Below the pieces are notes generated by a model, which was not told the DNA's origin, did not search any database, and saw only the letters and a list, made by a program, of their open reading frames with translations. Below are positions 22,280-33,302 of a stretch of DNA of 64,000 nucleotides, piece after piece. Position 1 is the first letter of the stretch. The number at the start of each line of letters is the position of its first letter. Both the position numbers and the translations under genes were made by a program. The stretch spans positions 91,431,007 through 91,495,006 of the forward strand of contig OY992536.1 in assembly GCA_963921195.1 (NCBI GenBank), given 5' to 3'. The DNA comes from Pegoplata infirma. Taxonomy: Eukaryota; Arthropoda; Insecta; Diptera; Anthomyiidae.

Positions 22280-22299
22280 ATATATAGTATATAGTATAT

Positions 22300-23062
22300 A
22301 TAGTATAATGAGCTTGTGATGATGTTTGTAACTACCCGAAATATTGATCCAAGACCTACTTTTAAGTATACCGATCGACTCAGAATCATTTTTTGGGTCG
22401 ATCTAGCGATGCCCGTCCGTCTGTCTGTCCATGTAAACGGTGTAAACACGATACAGGTAGCAATTTTTAATCAATTTACGTGAAATTTGAAACTTGAGCC
22501 TCTCTTGGCCCAAGGACGAAGCCTATTGAAATTCGGTCCATGTTTAGACCTAGCCCCTATACAAAGGTCCTCTTTAATTTTGGCTCAAATGACTTTAATA
22601 CCCGTATTATAAAAGATATCCGTTCGAAATTTGACAAGTAAACGTATTTTATATTCACAAATCACCAATTTCAAAGGAATCGGACCAGATCTTCTTATAG
22701 CCCCCATACAAACCACCTTCCTGATATACACAAAATTCAAATTTCACGAAAATAGAAAATATTTTATTAAAATTTTGTTTGTGTGTGTTTAACGCGTACT
22801 TTAATAACCTTATCAAGTCTGATTATATTTGGACCATTTTTGGACTTAGGCCCCATACGAAAATTTCGGCCGATATTCAGTTAAATCGGATTATTAGCCA
22901 CAAATGGAACCCTTTTTCACTCAAATTTGGTTTGTGAGTGTTTTTCACGTTTATTAAAGATTTGATAAAAGATACATTAAATCGGTCCATCTTTGAACTT
23001 GGGACCTATTTTCCGGGAAACACTGGTGTAGGGTATTGTAGGCCGGTCTTGACCGACCGAAT
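22300..23062 (+). mobile_element. HINE-C copy C3, 5' tip disrupted
   Basis: The sequence starts at TATAATGAGCTTGTGATGAT; the TATACCC tip is replaced by the TA-rich DNA beside the hAT-like foldback. The core GTCGATCTAGCGATGCCCG, GTCTGTCTGTCC tract, the 'GGACCATTTTTGGACTTAG' block and the 3' hairpin GGTCTTGACCGACC are present. The final ACTTG tail has decayed. Confidence 0.8.
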
Positions 23063-23870
23063 TTATTTATGTTGGTTATTTTTTCAATACCTAGTTGACA
23101 CTTGTTTCGGAATTTGTTAGATTTCACTGTCAAGATTATTTAGCAAATATAAAAACCCTATGCTACAAGTAGCGAAGGGAATTTAAGAGACAAATCACTG
23201 TTTAATACATATTCAACTTTACATTCATTGAGAATTAGAAGAAACAAATGTACAATCACGTGTCGATTAAGTCTTACAAAAATTACCAACATAAATAAAT
23301 TTAAAACAGAAAATTAATTTTCTTGAAAATTATTCTATGAGTATATCAAAGTTTTAATTAGTAAAGAAAGCAATGACCTACTTAAAATATAATATTTTCA
23401 AGGTTGAAAAAAAAAACAATTTTTATTTTTTAATAAAAATCAATTAGAATTCTACGAAATTTTTCATTTATATAATGAAACAGTTTTTTTTATTAATGCA
23501 ATGAACCAATTCGTTAGTTTCATAAAGTTCACTAAATCTTTCATAAATACTATGATATAGTTTCATAAATATGAGGAATTATATCAGAGAAAATCAATTT
23601 AATATATGAAATATTTCATAGTGTTTATAAAATATTTCAAATTATTTATGAAGAGTTTCATAAAAGTTTATGAAATTTTATGCATTATATTTATAAAACC
23701 TTTCACAAATATTATGAAATATTTCATAAGTATTGACTTCCATAAACAAGTTTGAAACTGTTTCATTGTATTTATTTTTTTAATTATTCATTGGGCGAAC
23801 TTTAATGAAGATTTTCATTATATTTATAACAGTTTTCATGAATAAAATGAAGCAGCTTTTTCATTGAGTG
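23063..23870. repeat. CTCGAGCTAG-family copy (G5) with TTTCATAAATA block
   Basis: Holds 'TTTCGGAATTTGTTAGATTT', AAAAACCCTATGCTACAAGT, TCATTGAGAATTAGAAGAA, CACGTGTCGATTAAGTCTTA and the terminal AATTAGTAAAGAAAGCAATG; the CTCGAGCTAG core itself is deleted. From 23440 the sequence is palindromic TTTCATAAATATTATGAAA-type repeats. Confidence 0.65.
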
Positions 23871-24836
23871 TATGATGAAAAAATAGTTTGTTAATTTAAA
23901 CAAATCAAAAAAATTTTATACTGATTAAAACATTTATCAAAGAAATAAATTTAGATATTTATGTCATTTGTGTAGATCTTTTACAATATTTTTTTTTATA
24001 TAAACATTAAAAAAAATTATAATTTTGGTTTTGTAATATCTCATGATTACATGTTTAGGTTGGTTGGTTGAATTATATTTTGAGGTAATTTGTTTTTTTT
24101 ATATTTTAAAAAAATTTTCATAAGATCTGCTTCATTTTACTCTACTTCCAATCGATCAAATATTTCAATTAAATTTAGCTGTTTCTTATAATGATTTGAA
24201 GAAAAACCACAAATAATTCGTAACGAGGTTTCACTTATTTTTTTATTTTTTTGCTATACTTCTTCTACAGAAAAAAAAAATCTTAACAAATAAGAAATCA
24301 TGTTTAATGGCTAAGTAAATGATCTGTTAAACAAAAAATAAAAAAAAAATAAAAAAAAAAACTAAAAACTAAAATTATAAACGAATTAAATTTCAATTTC
24401 ATTGAAATTTAGGCACGCAGTCAAGTAAACCAACTTACAGCAGACAGACAGACAGACGGACAGACATCAATAGTTTTGTAATCGTTTCCTTAGAACAAGA
24501 ATATTTCACTCAATTTTCGTTTGTTTTTCTTCTCTACCGGAAACATTTTCTGTTAAGTATTTTATATATTTGGTTCACTTGCAAAACTTTTTTTTTTTAG
24601 TTTTTCGGTGTTCTTTTCATTCTTAATTATGAAGATTGTATTTAATACAAACATTTAATTTTAAATGTTTTTGTGTAGAGACACAAGGCAGGCAAGTGTT
24701 TTGTCTGTCAAATAATGTCAACAAATAATTGTGACAAAAAAAACAATAAAATGTTTATCATTTGATCTAAACAACATAGAAATATTCACCACTATTATGA
24801 AAGTATACTTTTGTTTTGATTTAACAATAAACAAAT
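23871..24836. other. AT-rich unassigned stretch with a GACA microsatellite
   Basis: The only notable feature is CAGACAGACAGACAGACGGA near 24450. No gene or RNA is recognised. Confidence 0.5.
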
Positions 24837-25897
24837 GAATAGTTCATGCGAATAAAGACGAATAGACCATTTGTAGAATTTTACAGGGGACAATAAAAAC
24901 GCAGGAAACGGTTAAAAAATAATATTTTTGTCAACTTTTTGGTATTAGCTTAAAGATTTAGGTCACATCTACCTATATACAAAATTTTAGTAAGGTATTC
25001 GAAAGAGAACTTGCCAAAAATTGGACTTCAATTTTTTGCTTATATGGAAAAAGGGCGAATATCCAAAAAAATGTATTGAAAATTGAATTAAAATGTGTTA
25101 TTTTGCAGAAGATTTTGACTACATTTTCATGAGGCTTGCAAAACTTGACGAACTATGGTTGGTATTTGTTTGTAACACTTTAAGGACTTCAAGGATACAC
25201 TTTTTAAGGATTGCCAGGACATGCAAAAAAAAATTTTTTTGTTAATTTTTTTTTTAATATTCCTGCCATTTGATGCAGTAGTAATTCTTTATGACACTAA
25301 ATACATTTTTAGGAATTATAATATTAACCCTTGACTGCATATTACGACGTAACATAAAAGGACATGAACAAATGTTTGTTTTTTATTCCTAGCATTGGAT
25401 GCAGTATTAACACTAAATGTTTGTATGTGCTAAGATTGTTTTTTTTGTGTACAATTTCAAATTTTAGCTAATATCAATTTTAAGCACGCAGCTAAATAAT
25501 TTTTATATAATATTTTGTTAAGGATGGATATTCGCCCTTTTTGCTTTCCACACTTTAAAGTCTTATAACTCAAGAACGGTAAAATTGTTTGCCAATATAA
25601 TAAGTGTGGTTTGTTCCTCGTAATGTTCTTTTAACACATTGTTACCGAAAGTAAAATTTTTGTATGTTTTTGTGTTGTATTTAATCAAAATTGTGCGTTA
25701 GTTTACTCCCAATTTAAACAAAAATATAAAAATATACGAATTATTGCACTTTCAAAGTAATTTTTTTAGCCTTAAAAGTCAAAATTTCCCCAAAATTTCT
25801 GCATAGGATTGTAGGGCTCTGCTAATAAAATGCATTTATGCAAAAAAACGTGTTTGCGAAAAAGTGGTCTATTCGTCCTTATTCGCATGAACTATTC
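24837..25897. mobile_element. Foldback element, GAATAGTTCATGCG termini
   Basis: 33-base inverted ends, GAATAGTTCATGCGAATAA-(A/G)-GACGAATAGACCA, agree at all but one position. A second inverted pair inside, AAAGGGCGAATATCC near 25042 and its complement near 25526, shows a foldback layout. A direct repeat (CATTTGATGCAGTAGTAA near 25265, CATTGGATGCAGTATTAA near 25391) lies at the centre. CAAAT occurs at both edges, but the boundary is ambiguous. Confidence 0.75.
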
Positions 25898-27290
25898 AAA
25901 TTGTGAATTTGTTTTTTGTTAAATCAATTGAGGAAAAATTACAAAAGAAAAAAAAGTTGGAAAATTTAATTCGACCTTAATTTTTCTGAGTTTCGCTAAT
26001 TATTTCTGAGTTTTCTGGAACTCTCCAAAAATTTTTCCAAACTTTTATTATTTTTTCTGTATTTCTGGGTTTTCCAGAACTTTTTAGAAATTTTTCCTTT
26101 ATTTTGCTTAATTTTACGGATGTTTTATGAGTTTTGCATAATTTTACTGTTTTTAATGGAATTTTTCATAATTTTCTTAACTTCTCTAAATTTTCCTGAT
26201 TGTGCCTGAAGTTTATGACAAATATGTTGCTCTAATTATTTCTGATTTGTTTAATTTTTCTGACAATTTCTGGAATTTTTCAGGGCTTTTCGAACTTTCC
26301 AGACATTTTTGCTTTATTTTACAAAATTTTTCTTAATATTACGGATGTTTTATGATTTTTTAATCATTTCATGCAATTTTTCATAACTTCTCTGAATTTT
26401 CCTAATTATGCCTGTTTGGCACAAATACATACATATGTCTTGTGGTCATAGGCTGGTTATGTTGGGAAATGGGCAAGATAAAAAAGTTCCCTTTGAGGAA
26501 CTAAAACAGCCTCTAAAAAACGCAAGTTTTTAATGTTTGTTTTTGTATTTAAAAAAAAAAAAAAAATTTTATGCTAGAAAAAATTCAAGGTCATTATAAC
26601 TTTTTTTGATGTTTTCCAATTTTTGCCGACAATTTCTGGGGTTTTCCAGAGCTTTTTCATACTTTCCATATATTTTTCCTCAATGTTGCTTAATTTTTTA
26701 GAATTTTTCTTAGTTTTATGGATGATTTTTGCATAATTTCACAGGGTTTATTGAGTTTTTCATAACTTTTTTGAATTTTCCTAATTTTTTTTTTTCATTT
26801 TTTACTGACAATTTCTGGGGTTTTCCAAAGCTTTTTCGAACTTTCCAGTCATTTTTGATTTATTTTACAGAATTTTTCTTAATATTACGGATGTTTTATG
26901 ATTTTTTCATCATTTCACTGAGGTAAATATAATTTTTCATAACTTTCATAACTCTGAGTTTTCCTGATTGTTCCTGAAGTTTGGCACAAATATGTATTGT
27001 GATCATAGGCTGATTACGTTTGGATATGGGCAAGAACGGACCAGGGGAAAAAGTTCCCCTTGGAATAACTAAACTAGCCTCTTAAGAACTCAAGTTTTTA
27101 ATGTATGTATTTATACTTTTGTTAAACAAATAAAATGTTTTTATGCTAGAAGAAGTTCAAGGTCATGAATTTTTAAAGGTGTAAAAATATGTCCTCTTTC
27201 GTGGTTGTGAAACCAAAAAAAATTTAAATAAAGATAAAACTCTCTTGCTCTTTGGCACTATTTACCGCGAGACGAATGGTGCCCCTGTAA
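25898..27290 (+). repeat. T-rich tandem array fused to HINE-A middle segments
   Basis: Units of roughly 180-190 bases carry TTTCTGGGGTTTTCCA(A/G)AG, CTTTTTCGAACTTTCCAG, TATTTTACAGAATTTTTCTT, ATATTACGGATGTTTTATGA and CTGATTGTGCCTGAAGTTT (for example at about 26260, 26630 and 26810). Twice the array runs into the HINE-A middle block ('GTCATAGGCTGGTTA..GGGCAAGA..AAAAGTTCCC') at 26405-26545 and 26980-27290. The same junction occurs reversed at 52862-53260. Confidence 0.7.
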
Positions 27291-27303
27291 CGTTCCAAAC
27301 AAA

Positions 27304-27420
27304 AAGTGATAGAGGATATATATAAGTTTGTCATTTCGTTTGTAACACCACGATATATTGGTCTAGGACCCCATAAAGTATATATTCATGATCCTCGATC
27401 GATTTTAACGATGTCCGTCC

Positions 27421-27458
<38 letters not shown>

Positions 27459-27715
27459 TGAAAACACGCTAACTTTTGAAAGTCTTACGGAGGCTCCTGA
27501 AGTTTGGCATATATGTTGGGCATTTTCCTGGTCAGGTTAGCATTGCAATCCAGCGAAATCGGTCCAGTGGTTCAAAAGTTATGAGCAAAAGACTGAATTT
27601 CGGCAAGGGTTTTTCGAAAGGCAATTCTGAAGATTTTTTGAAAGGCAATTCTGAATATGCTGAAGCTAGGCATATACATTTGCTGTTCCTCTAGTCTGGT
27701 TCGTATTTTTTGAAC
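27304..27715 (+). mobile_element. HINE-B copy B6, 3' truncated, longest GTCT run
   Basis: The 5' part is decayed (GTGATAGAGGATATATATAA), followed by ATATTCATGATCCTCGATCG and (GTCC/GTCT)n of about 12 units at 27413-27459. The 'GAAAACACGCTAACTTTTGA' and GGTCCAGTGGTTCAAAAGTT blocks follow, then the copy fades near 27715. A short reversed B core fragment follows at 27742-27790. Confidence 0.78.
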
Positions 27716-27971
27716 TTTTCAGAATTTTGTAGAACTTTCGAGCATCGCTAGATTTTCTTTAAATCAATCAAGGATCATTAACTTATAAAGCTTTTGACTT
27801 TTGTCTTCTGATTCCAAGTCAAAAATTTAAACTTTTCTAGCAAATAACGTTTTTGAGACAATCTTGTATCAAAAAGCCTAAATTTTACTGTCACATAGTA
27901 AACTATATGTCAAATATTGAACTTGCTCGAAAAATGTTGATTGCAGTTTCGGAATCTAATCCCAAATCCTA

Positions 27972-28575
27972 CACTCAAAAAAATAAAACTGTAAAGTTAG
28001 CAAAAAATTTAGTTAAATTTAACTAAAAAAACACCTGATTTTGAACCTACTAAATTTCTAGTTAATTTAACAAAAAATATTTAGTTAACTTTTCGTAGAA
28101 TGAATGTAGCAAAAAAAACCGTAATTTTAACTAAAAATTCAGCTGAAAATTTCGTAACATTTTTTATTAGTTGAATTCTGCTAAACTTTTTGTAAAAAAT
28201 TTTAAGTTTGGTAAATATTGGTTTTAAACACTAACACTTCACTTATTTTTTCTTTTTTTTCACAGCATTAAGTTCAGCTTAAGTACGACTTATGAGATTT
28301 GCATAGGAGGCTACACAAGAAATGTTTAAAATTTTTCACTTGACAAAAATGTTACAAAAAATCAGCAAATTTATTAGTAAAAATTCGTAAACTCAGTTTT
28401 AAAGTCAACAAAAAAAATTAATTCAAAATTTGTACAAAACTAGTATTTTCGTAAATTGAACTTTACTAGAAAAAGTAGTTAAAACGCTGATTTTAACTAA
28501 AAATTTGTAAAAAGCCAGTAAACTCGAGTTAACAAAAAAATTTTTGTTAACTTTACAGTTTTATTTTTTTGAGTG
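27972..28575. mobile_element. TA-flanked MITE, CACTCAAAAAAATAAAACTG termini
   Basis: The ends are inverted for about 35 bases with one mismatch (continuing TAAAGTTARCAAAAA). TA lies at 27970-27971 and 28576-28577. The interior is rich in 'TTAGTTAAATTTAAC' palindromes and non-coding. TA duplication and CACT ends suggest a Tc1/mariner-derived MITE. Confidence 0.82.
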
Positions 28576-29091
28576 TAATAATTCTACTAAAATGAATGCT
28601 TCTAATCCTACTTTTATTGAATTAATTTTTGTTTGTTTAACTTTTATCCAAGCTAGCAAAAAATGCACTTAATATTTCATGAAAACAATTAAAGGCCCCA
28701 GGGGGCGATCTGAAAGTAAAATATATTGTCAGTAAAGTGAAATGATACTGTCAGACTCGTCACACATTACACTATGAAACTAACTCTGTTATCCAACTAT
28801 TGGATTTTTTTCCTACTGTATTTGTTTTAAACATTTTTCCATCTTTTTTTTGATACACAAAAATTTGATAATGGCTCCAAGTTTTATAAAAAAATTCTGT
28901 TTAAGTAGTTGTAAACATTTTACAACTCATTTTCAATTAAGACTACATAAACCTACCGCAATGTTAAATTTAAGTACCTGAATACACAAGTTACCAGTTT
29001 TATAAAAAAAGCAGCCCAAAAAAAATGTTCCAAAAATATTAACATTGACTTTGATAACCGTTAATTATCAAATTAGCTGATATTTTATGTA
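28576..29091. other. Unassigned AT-rich stretch
   Basis: No repeat or gene is recognised. GGCCCCAGGGGGCGATCTG at about 28693 is an isolated G+C-rich patch. Confidence 0.45.
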
Positions 29092-29094
29092 TAA

Positions 29095-29722
29095 CACCGT
29101 CCGACGGCCAATATTAAACATGAACCGGATGATATACATACGTCTGCAAGGAGAGTTCAAATGGAGTAAAACTGCATTTACAGTTTTTTCTTTTCGTGAT
29201 TCTCTTCCCTTTTAAAAGGAATTCAAAGTTTTGAAGGATACATTTTTTATTTTTAAAATATTTGTACTTGTCCTTGGATGACATTGGTGATGGCAAATGA
29301 AAGAGGAGGATCTCCCCTATTTTTTCCATATTTAATTTTTACCATATCAGGATAAAAGGATGTGAATTAAGTGATTTGAAAACTTTTTCAAAATATTTTG
29401 ATGAACATTTTGAATGATATTGAAGGATACATTTTTTAAAGGACGTAAATTACCTCCTTTTTATTGATATGTTAAAATAATAAAATTGAAAAATTAGGGG
29501 AGATCCTCCTCTTTCACTTGCTATCAATAGTGGCATCCTAGGACAAGTACAAATATTTTAAAAATATTTTATAAAATTTAATCCTCTTAAATTTTGAAGT
29601 CTTTTTGAAATGAAACAGGATTCTCAAAAAGAAAAACTGTAAATGCAGTTTTACTGCATTTTGTCTCCAGTTTAAAACGTATATTAGCCAGTTCGTTTTT
29701 TTCTCATTTTTGTAGGACGGTG
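29095..29722. mobile_element. MITE M1, CACCGTCCGACGGCC termini, TAA target
   Basis: The ends are CACCGTCC and GGACGGTG, with TAA on both sides (29092-29094, 29723-29725). Sub-terminal inversions include AGTAAAACTGCATTTACAGT at 29164 and its complement at 29636-29655, and TCCTCTTTCACTTG against CAAATGAAAGAGGAGGATC, so most of the element folds back. 628 bp. Related copies are M2 and M3. A 3-bp TWA duplication suggests PIF/Harbinger. Confidence 0.75.
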
Positions 29723-29725
29723 TAA

Positions 29726-30439
29726 TGAATGAAACGTTTTATATAAAAAAAAATAAAATAAACACAAATCCCCCCAAAAATCACATGTTGCAACTTAATT
29801 ATAGGGTGGTAAGGGGGGAAGAGGAGAAAAATTTTTTAAAAACGTTTATTGGAATTTAATGCTAAGGTCGACATTTTATATTTGATTTTTAAATTTTTAC
29901 TTTTCGGCTTCTTCATTTTTTTGTCTTGGTTAAATTAAGTTGATAACCTATAATTAGAGCGCAGGGAAATTTATACTCAAAGTCAACTGCCAAATCAAAG
30001 AGTTATAATGAATTTAAATACTAAATTACCTAAACTTAATGTGTATCATGGGTTAAATGTGAAATTAAGTCGATATTAAATACCTTTAAATCAGTTAAAG
30101 TATTTAAAATAACGTTTAAACTGTAACAAGTGTATTTTTCGAATGTTTTTTTATTTCAAAACCAGTTTAACCTAAATATTTGTGTAAATTTTTATTCGTA
30201 CGTCAAACTGTCTGTTTGAGAAAAATGCTAATAAAATGGTAATTTAAATTAAAAGGTTTTGTTTTTTAAAATGTGTTTTGTTTAAAAAAAATTAGTATCT
30301 GTTTTATGTTTTTCAGCAAATTTAAACAAACAACAATTATGAAATTTAAATGATTCAAATTTTTTACAGTTTTTGTTTATAGACTTTTATAAAGTTTTGT
30401 CTTTAAAAATTAAAAATCAACAGAGTTTTGAAAGAAGTT
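29726..30439. other. AT-rich unassigned stretch
   Basis: Nothing recognised beyond A/T runs and ordinary unique sequence. Confidence 0.45.
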
Positions 30440-30745
30440 CTTCTAATTCTCAATGGGAGAAGAGCAGAATTCGTATTAATATTTTAGTATAAACATTAGC
30501 GATTTGTCATTTAAATTCCCTTTGCTACTTGTAGAGTAGGGTTTTTAAATATGCTAAATAATATTGACAATGAAATTTGACAAATTCCGACACGTGTTGA
30601 TTAAGTCTTGCAAAAATGACCACGATAAATAAAATTAACACAGACAAATAATTTTTTTGAAAATTATTCTATGAGAATATCATGGTTTTAATTAGTAAAG
30701 AAAATAATGACCTCGAGCTAGAATAAAATCAGAATTTGAAGTTAG
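30440..30745. repeat. CTCGAGCTAG-family fragment (G6)
   Basis: 'CTTCTAATTCTCAATGGGAG', GCGATTTGTCATTTAAATTC, 'TGACAAATTCCGACACGTGT', TTGATTAAGTCTTGCAAAAA and ATGACCTCGAGCTAGAATAA follow in the order seen in the reverse complement of the copy at 51838. Confidence 0.72.
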
Positions 30746-31129
30746 TAATATTTTCTTATACTCTTAAAAATAGTTAGTAAAAATCATAAATTTTTTCTTT
30801 CAAAATATCGATCTCCATAAACACAGAACAACATGTATTTTAGGCTCATTTTTCATTAAACCATTGTTGTATTAACAATTTAACTGTATTTACAAATAAG
30901 ATAATTGTTTTTTAAAAACACAATATGTCAACACAATTAAATTTTTGTTAATGCAACAACGTTTTAATTGAAAACGAGCTAACAATACAGTTTTTTTCTT
31001 AATCATAATCTTTAATAGATTTTTAGACGATCTAGAAATATAAAGTCCTTTCGACTGTCTGTTGAAAGTACGACTAAAAAAACCTAAGGGGAGGTATAAC
31101 ATTTTAGCGGGCTACGTCGAATGACAGCT
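30746..31129. other. Unassigned stretch
   Basis: AT-rich. The frame at 30890-31102 on the minus strand has no motif or family signature and is treated as chance. Confidence 0.4.
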
Positions 31130-31287
31130 TCTTCCTCACTATATTTGTTTACAAATCATTCGTCATGCACTTAATTAATAAAATTTTATTATTATTTAAA
31201 AATTTTTTTATATCCACGCCTTCAAAAAGGGGCAAGCCAAGATAATCGGCCTCTATTTGATCCCTTGGGTCTAATCGCAGGACATAA
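31130..31287 (-). mobile_element. HINE-A middle fragment
   Basis: 'TATATCCACGCCTTCAAAAAG' and the CCTTGGGTCTAA phrase match the segment after the GGCGTGG block of A copies. No ends are present. HINE-B copy B4 begins directly at 31288. Confidence 0.55.
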
Positions 31288-32875
31288 CAAGTACACTAAA
31301 AAAAAGACATAACTAAAATTAAGGAAAAAAGGTCTTTGAAAATTTATCATGAATTTTCCTAAAATTTAGTTAAATTTAACTTAAAAATGAGAAATTTTCC
31401 TAACTATGAGGAAAAAATTTTAGTTCATTTACTTATAATTAGTTCATTGTTTTCTTTAAATGGATTTTTTTAATATTAGAAAAAAAAATTCTTACTGCCA
31501 AAGAAATTTTCCACAAATCTAAGAATCGTATCTTTATTTTTAAGACATATTTCTTAAAAAACAATTTAGTTCTTTGAATTGAGGAAGTGTACTTCTTAGA
31601 ATTTAGTAAATGACTTCTGAGAATTTAGTAAATAACTTCTTAGAATTTAGTTAAAAATTCAAAATGGCGATATCTCGAAAACTAAGCGAGATAGAGCGAA
31701 ACGGATGAAATTTTCAAAAGAAAAATATGGAATAGCCTAGCTCTGCATATTTGTGGGGGTCTCAAGACCCTAATTTTAGATCTAAAATTTGAAATTCCCG
31801 AGATTTTATATATGCACATATCTCGGTAAATACTACCAACACGAGAAAAGATCCCATGGCATTTTTGTAGCTCTTGACTCGTAGAACACTTCCGCAAAAT
31901 ACCCGAAATCCCTCCGATTAATAGTTTTTGAGTTATCCGGTTTTTAAGATTCTCAAGACCCCATCAGGCCCCTTATTACCGTACCGAAACGGAGACAAGT
32001 TTTGGTTTTAAATCTATGGAGACCCTTAAAGGACCCAACGGGGCCTCGAGTTAAATGGGGTCCGAACCCATATGTCCAGGGTCTAGACCCAATCTATTTC
32101 TAAAATGTGAAGTATAATTTTTCCCATTTTCTAGTTAAAATTGGCTTAAAATTAAATAACTTTGTTTTCCTTATTTTTGGGAAAATTATGAACTTAATCC
32201 TCTTTTTCTGAAAATTGAGTTAATTTTTTTTAGATTTTAGTTCATTTTTTTTTTTTGAGTGTAGAAAAGTTAAATTCGACTTCGCCGAATCTATGGATGC
32301 CCACAATGCCCTTTTTTAAGTAAATTTTATAAATAAAAAAAACTTTTTGATTAGAAATATTTTATTTTGTGTAAAACAACTTTTTTTAGTAATTTTTGAA
32401 AAAAAAAAATAATTTACTAAATTTTTTTTGAGTGTAAAATTTTTTTCGAGTGTATTTTTTTTAGTGTAAAAATATTTTCGAGTGACAAAACGTTGTAAAA
32501 TATTTTTGCGACTTACCAAAACCCATTTTTTTTAGCAATTTTTGAAAAAAAAAAAAATAATTTACTAAATTTTTTTTTAAATGTAAAATTTTATTCGAGT
32601 GTATTTTTTTTTAGTGTAAAAATATTTTTGAGTGACAAAAATACGTTGTAAAAAATTTTTCTGACTTACCAATGATTTTAAAACATGTATAACGGGTTTT
32701 CAACACGTGAATTTAATGTGAAACTAATGTGAAATTCACGGTTTTGCTAATAACTTTTGAACCACTGGACCGATTTGGCTGAAAATCAACACGAACTAGG
32801 CCATTGGAACGGTAAATATATATGTCATTCTTTAGCATCCTTAGAATTGTCTTTCGAAAGTTAGCGTGTTTTTTT
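31288..32875 (-). mobile_element. HINE-B copy B4, split at its 3' tip by a MITE
   Basis: CAAGTA at 31288-31293 and TAGAAAAGTTAAATTCGAC from 32262 form one HINE-B 3' end, CAAGTAGAAAAGTTAAATTC, once the MITE and one TA are removed; the intact version is at 61123. The body has a duplicated ~135-bp minisatellite block (32385-32520, 32524-32665) and the 'ACCACTGGACCGATTTGGCT' block. The 5' half is missing beyond about 32875. Confidence 0.85.
31294..32261. mobile_element. TA-flanked MITE, CACTAAAAAAAA / CACTCAAAAAAAA termini
   Basis: Inserted in the HINE-B 3' tip with a TA duplication (31292-31293, 32262-32263); the empty site is reconstructed exactly. The outer ~350 bases are AT-rich with TTAGTTAAATTTAAC-type phrases as in the 27972 MITE. 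The centre (31660-32110) is clearly richer in G+C and contains dyads such as GGTCTCAAGACC and GGGTCTAGACCC. No long frame. 968 bp. Confidence 0.85.
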
Positions 32876-33300
32876 ATATAATATAATAATTTATATTTAT
32901 AATAAGTCGAAAAAAATTACATTTCCGAATTCTCTAGGCTGAAGTGCAGGTCAATATATTTCACATGGGTGAAATGGCGCCATGGGTTACACTGGTCAGA
33001 TTTGGCTCAAATTTAGTTTAAATTAAAGTTTGTCTCAAGTTCTATTAAACAGTCAATGGAAAAAACGTTTAAGATATTTGTAAAAACTTTCTTGGACGTA
33101 GGAAAAAATCATCTCCTTTGGAAATTTTTTGACAAAATTCAAATGGCGATATCTCGAAAACCGATCGAACGATTTTAGAAATATTTTGTTATTCGTATAA
33201 AGCATGCCAAAAGTTATTACTTTAATTTTTTAACATGATAATGTTTTTAGGTTGGTGTCCAATTTTAAAAATAATGCAGGACTCCACCTCAGTTTGACTA
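32876..33300. repeat. D-type repeat module ('GGCGATATCTCGAAAACC')
   Basis: TTTGGCTCAAATTTAGTTTA, AAACAGTCAATGGAAAAA, AATGGCGATATCTCGAAAAC, GAACGATTTTAGAAATATTT and GCATGCCAAAAG match the modules at 43060-46350. Confidence 0.7.
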
Positions 33301-33302
33301 TA

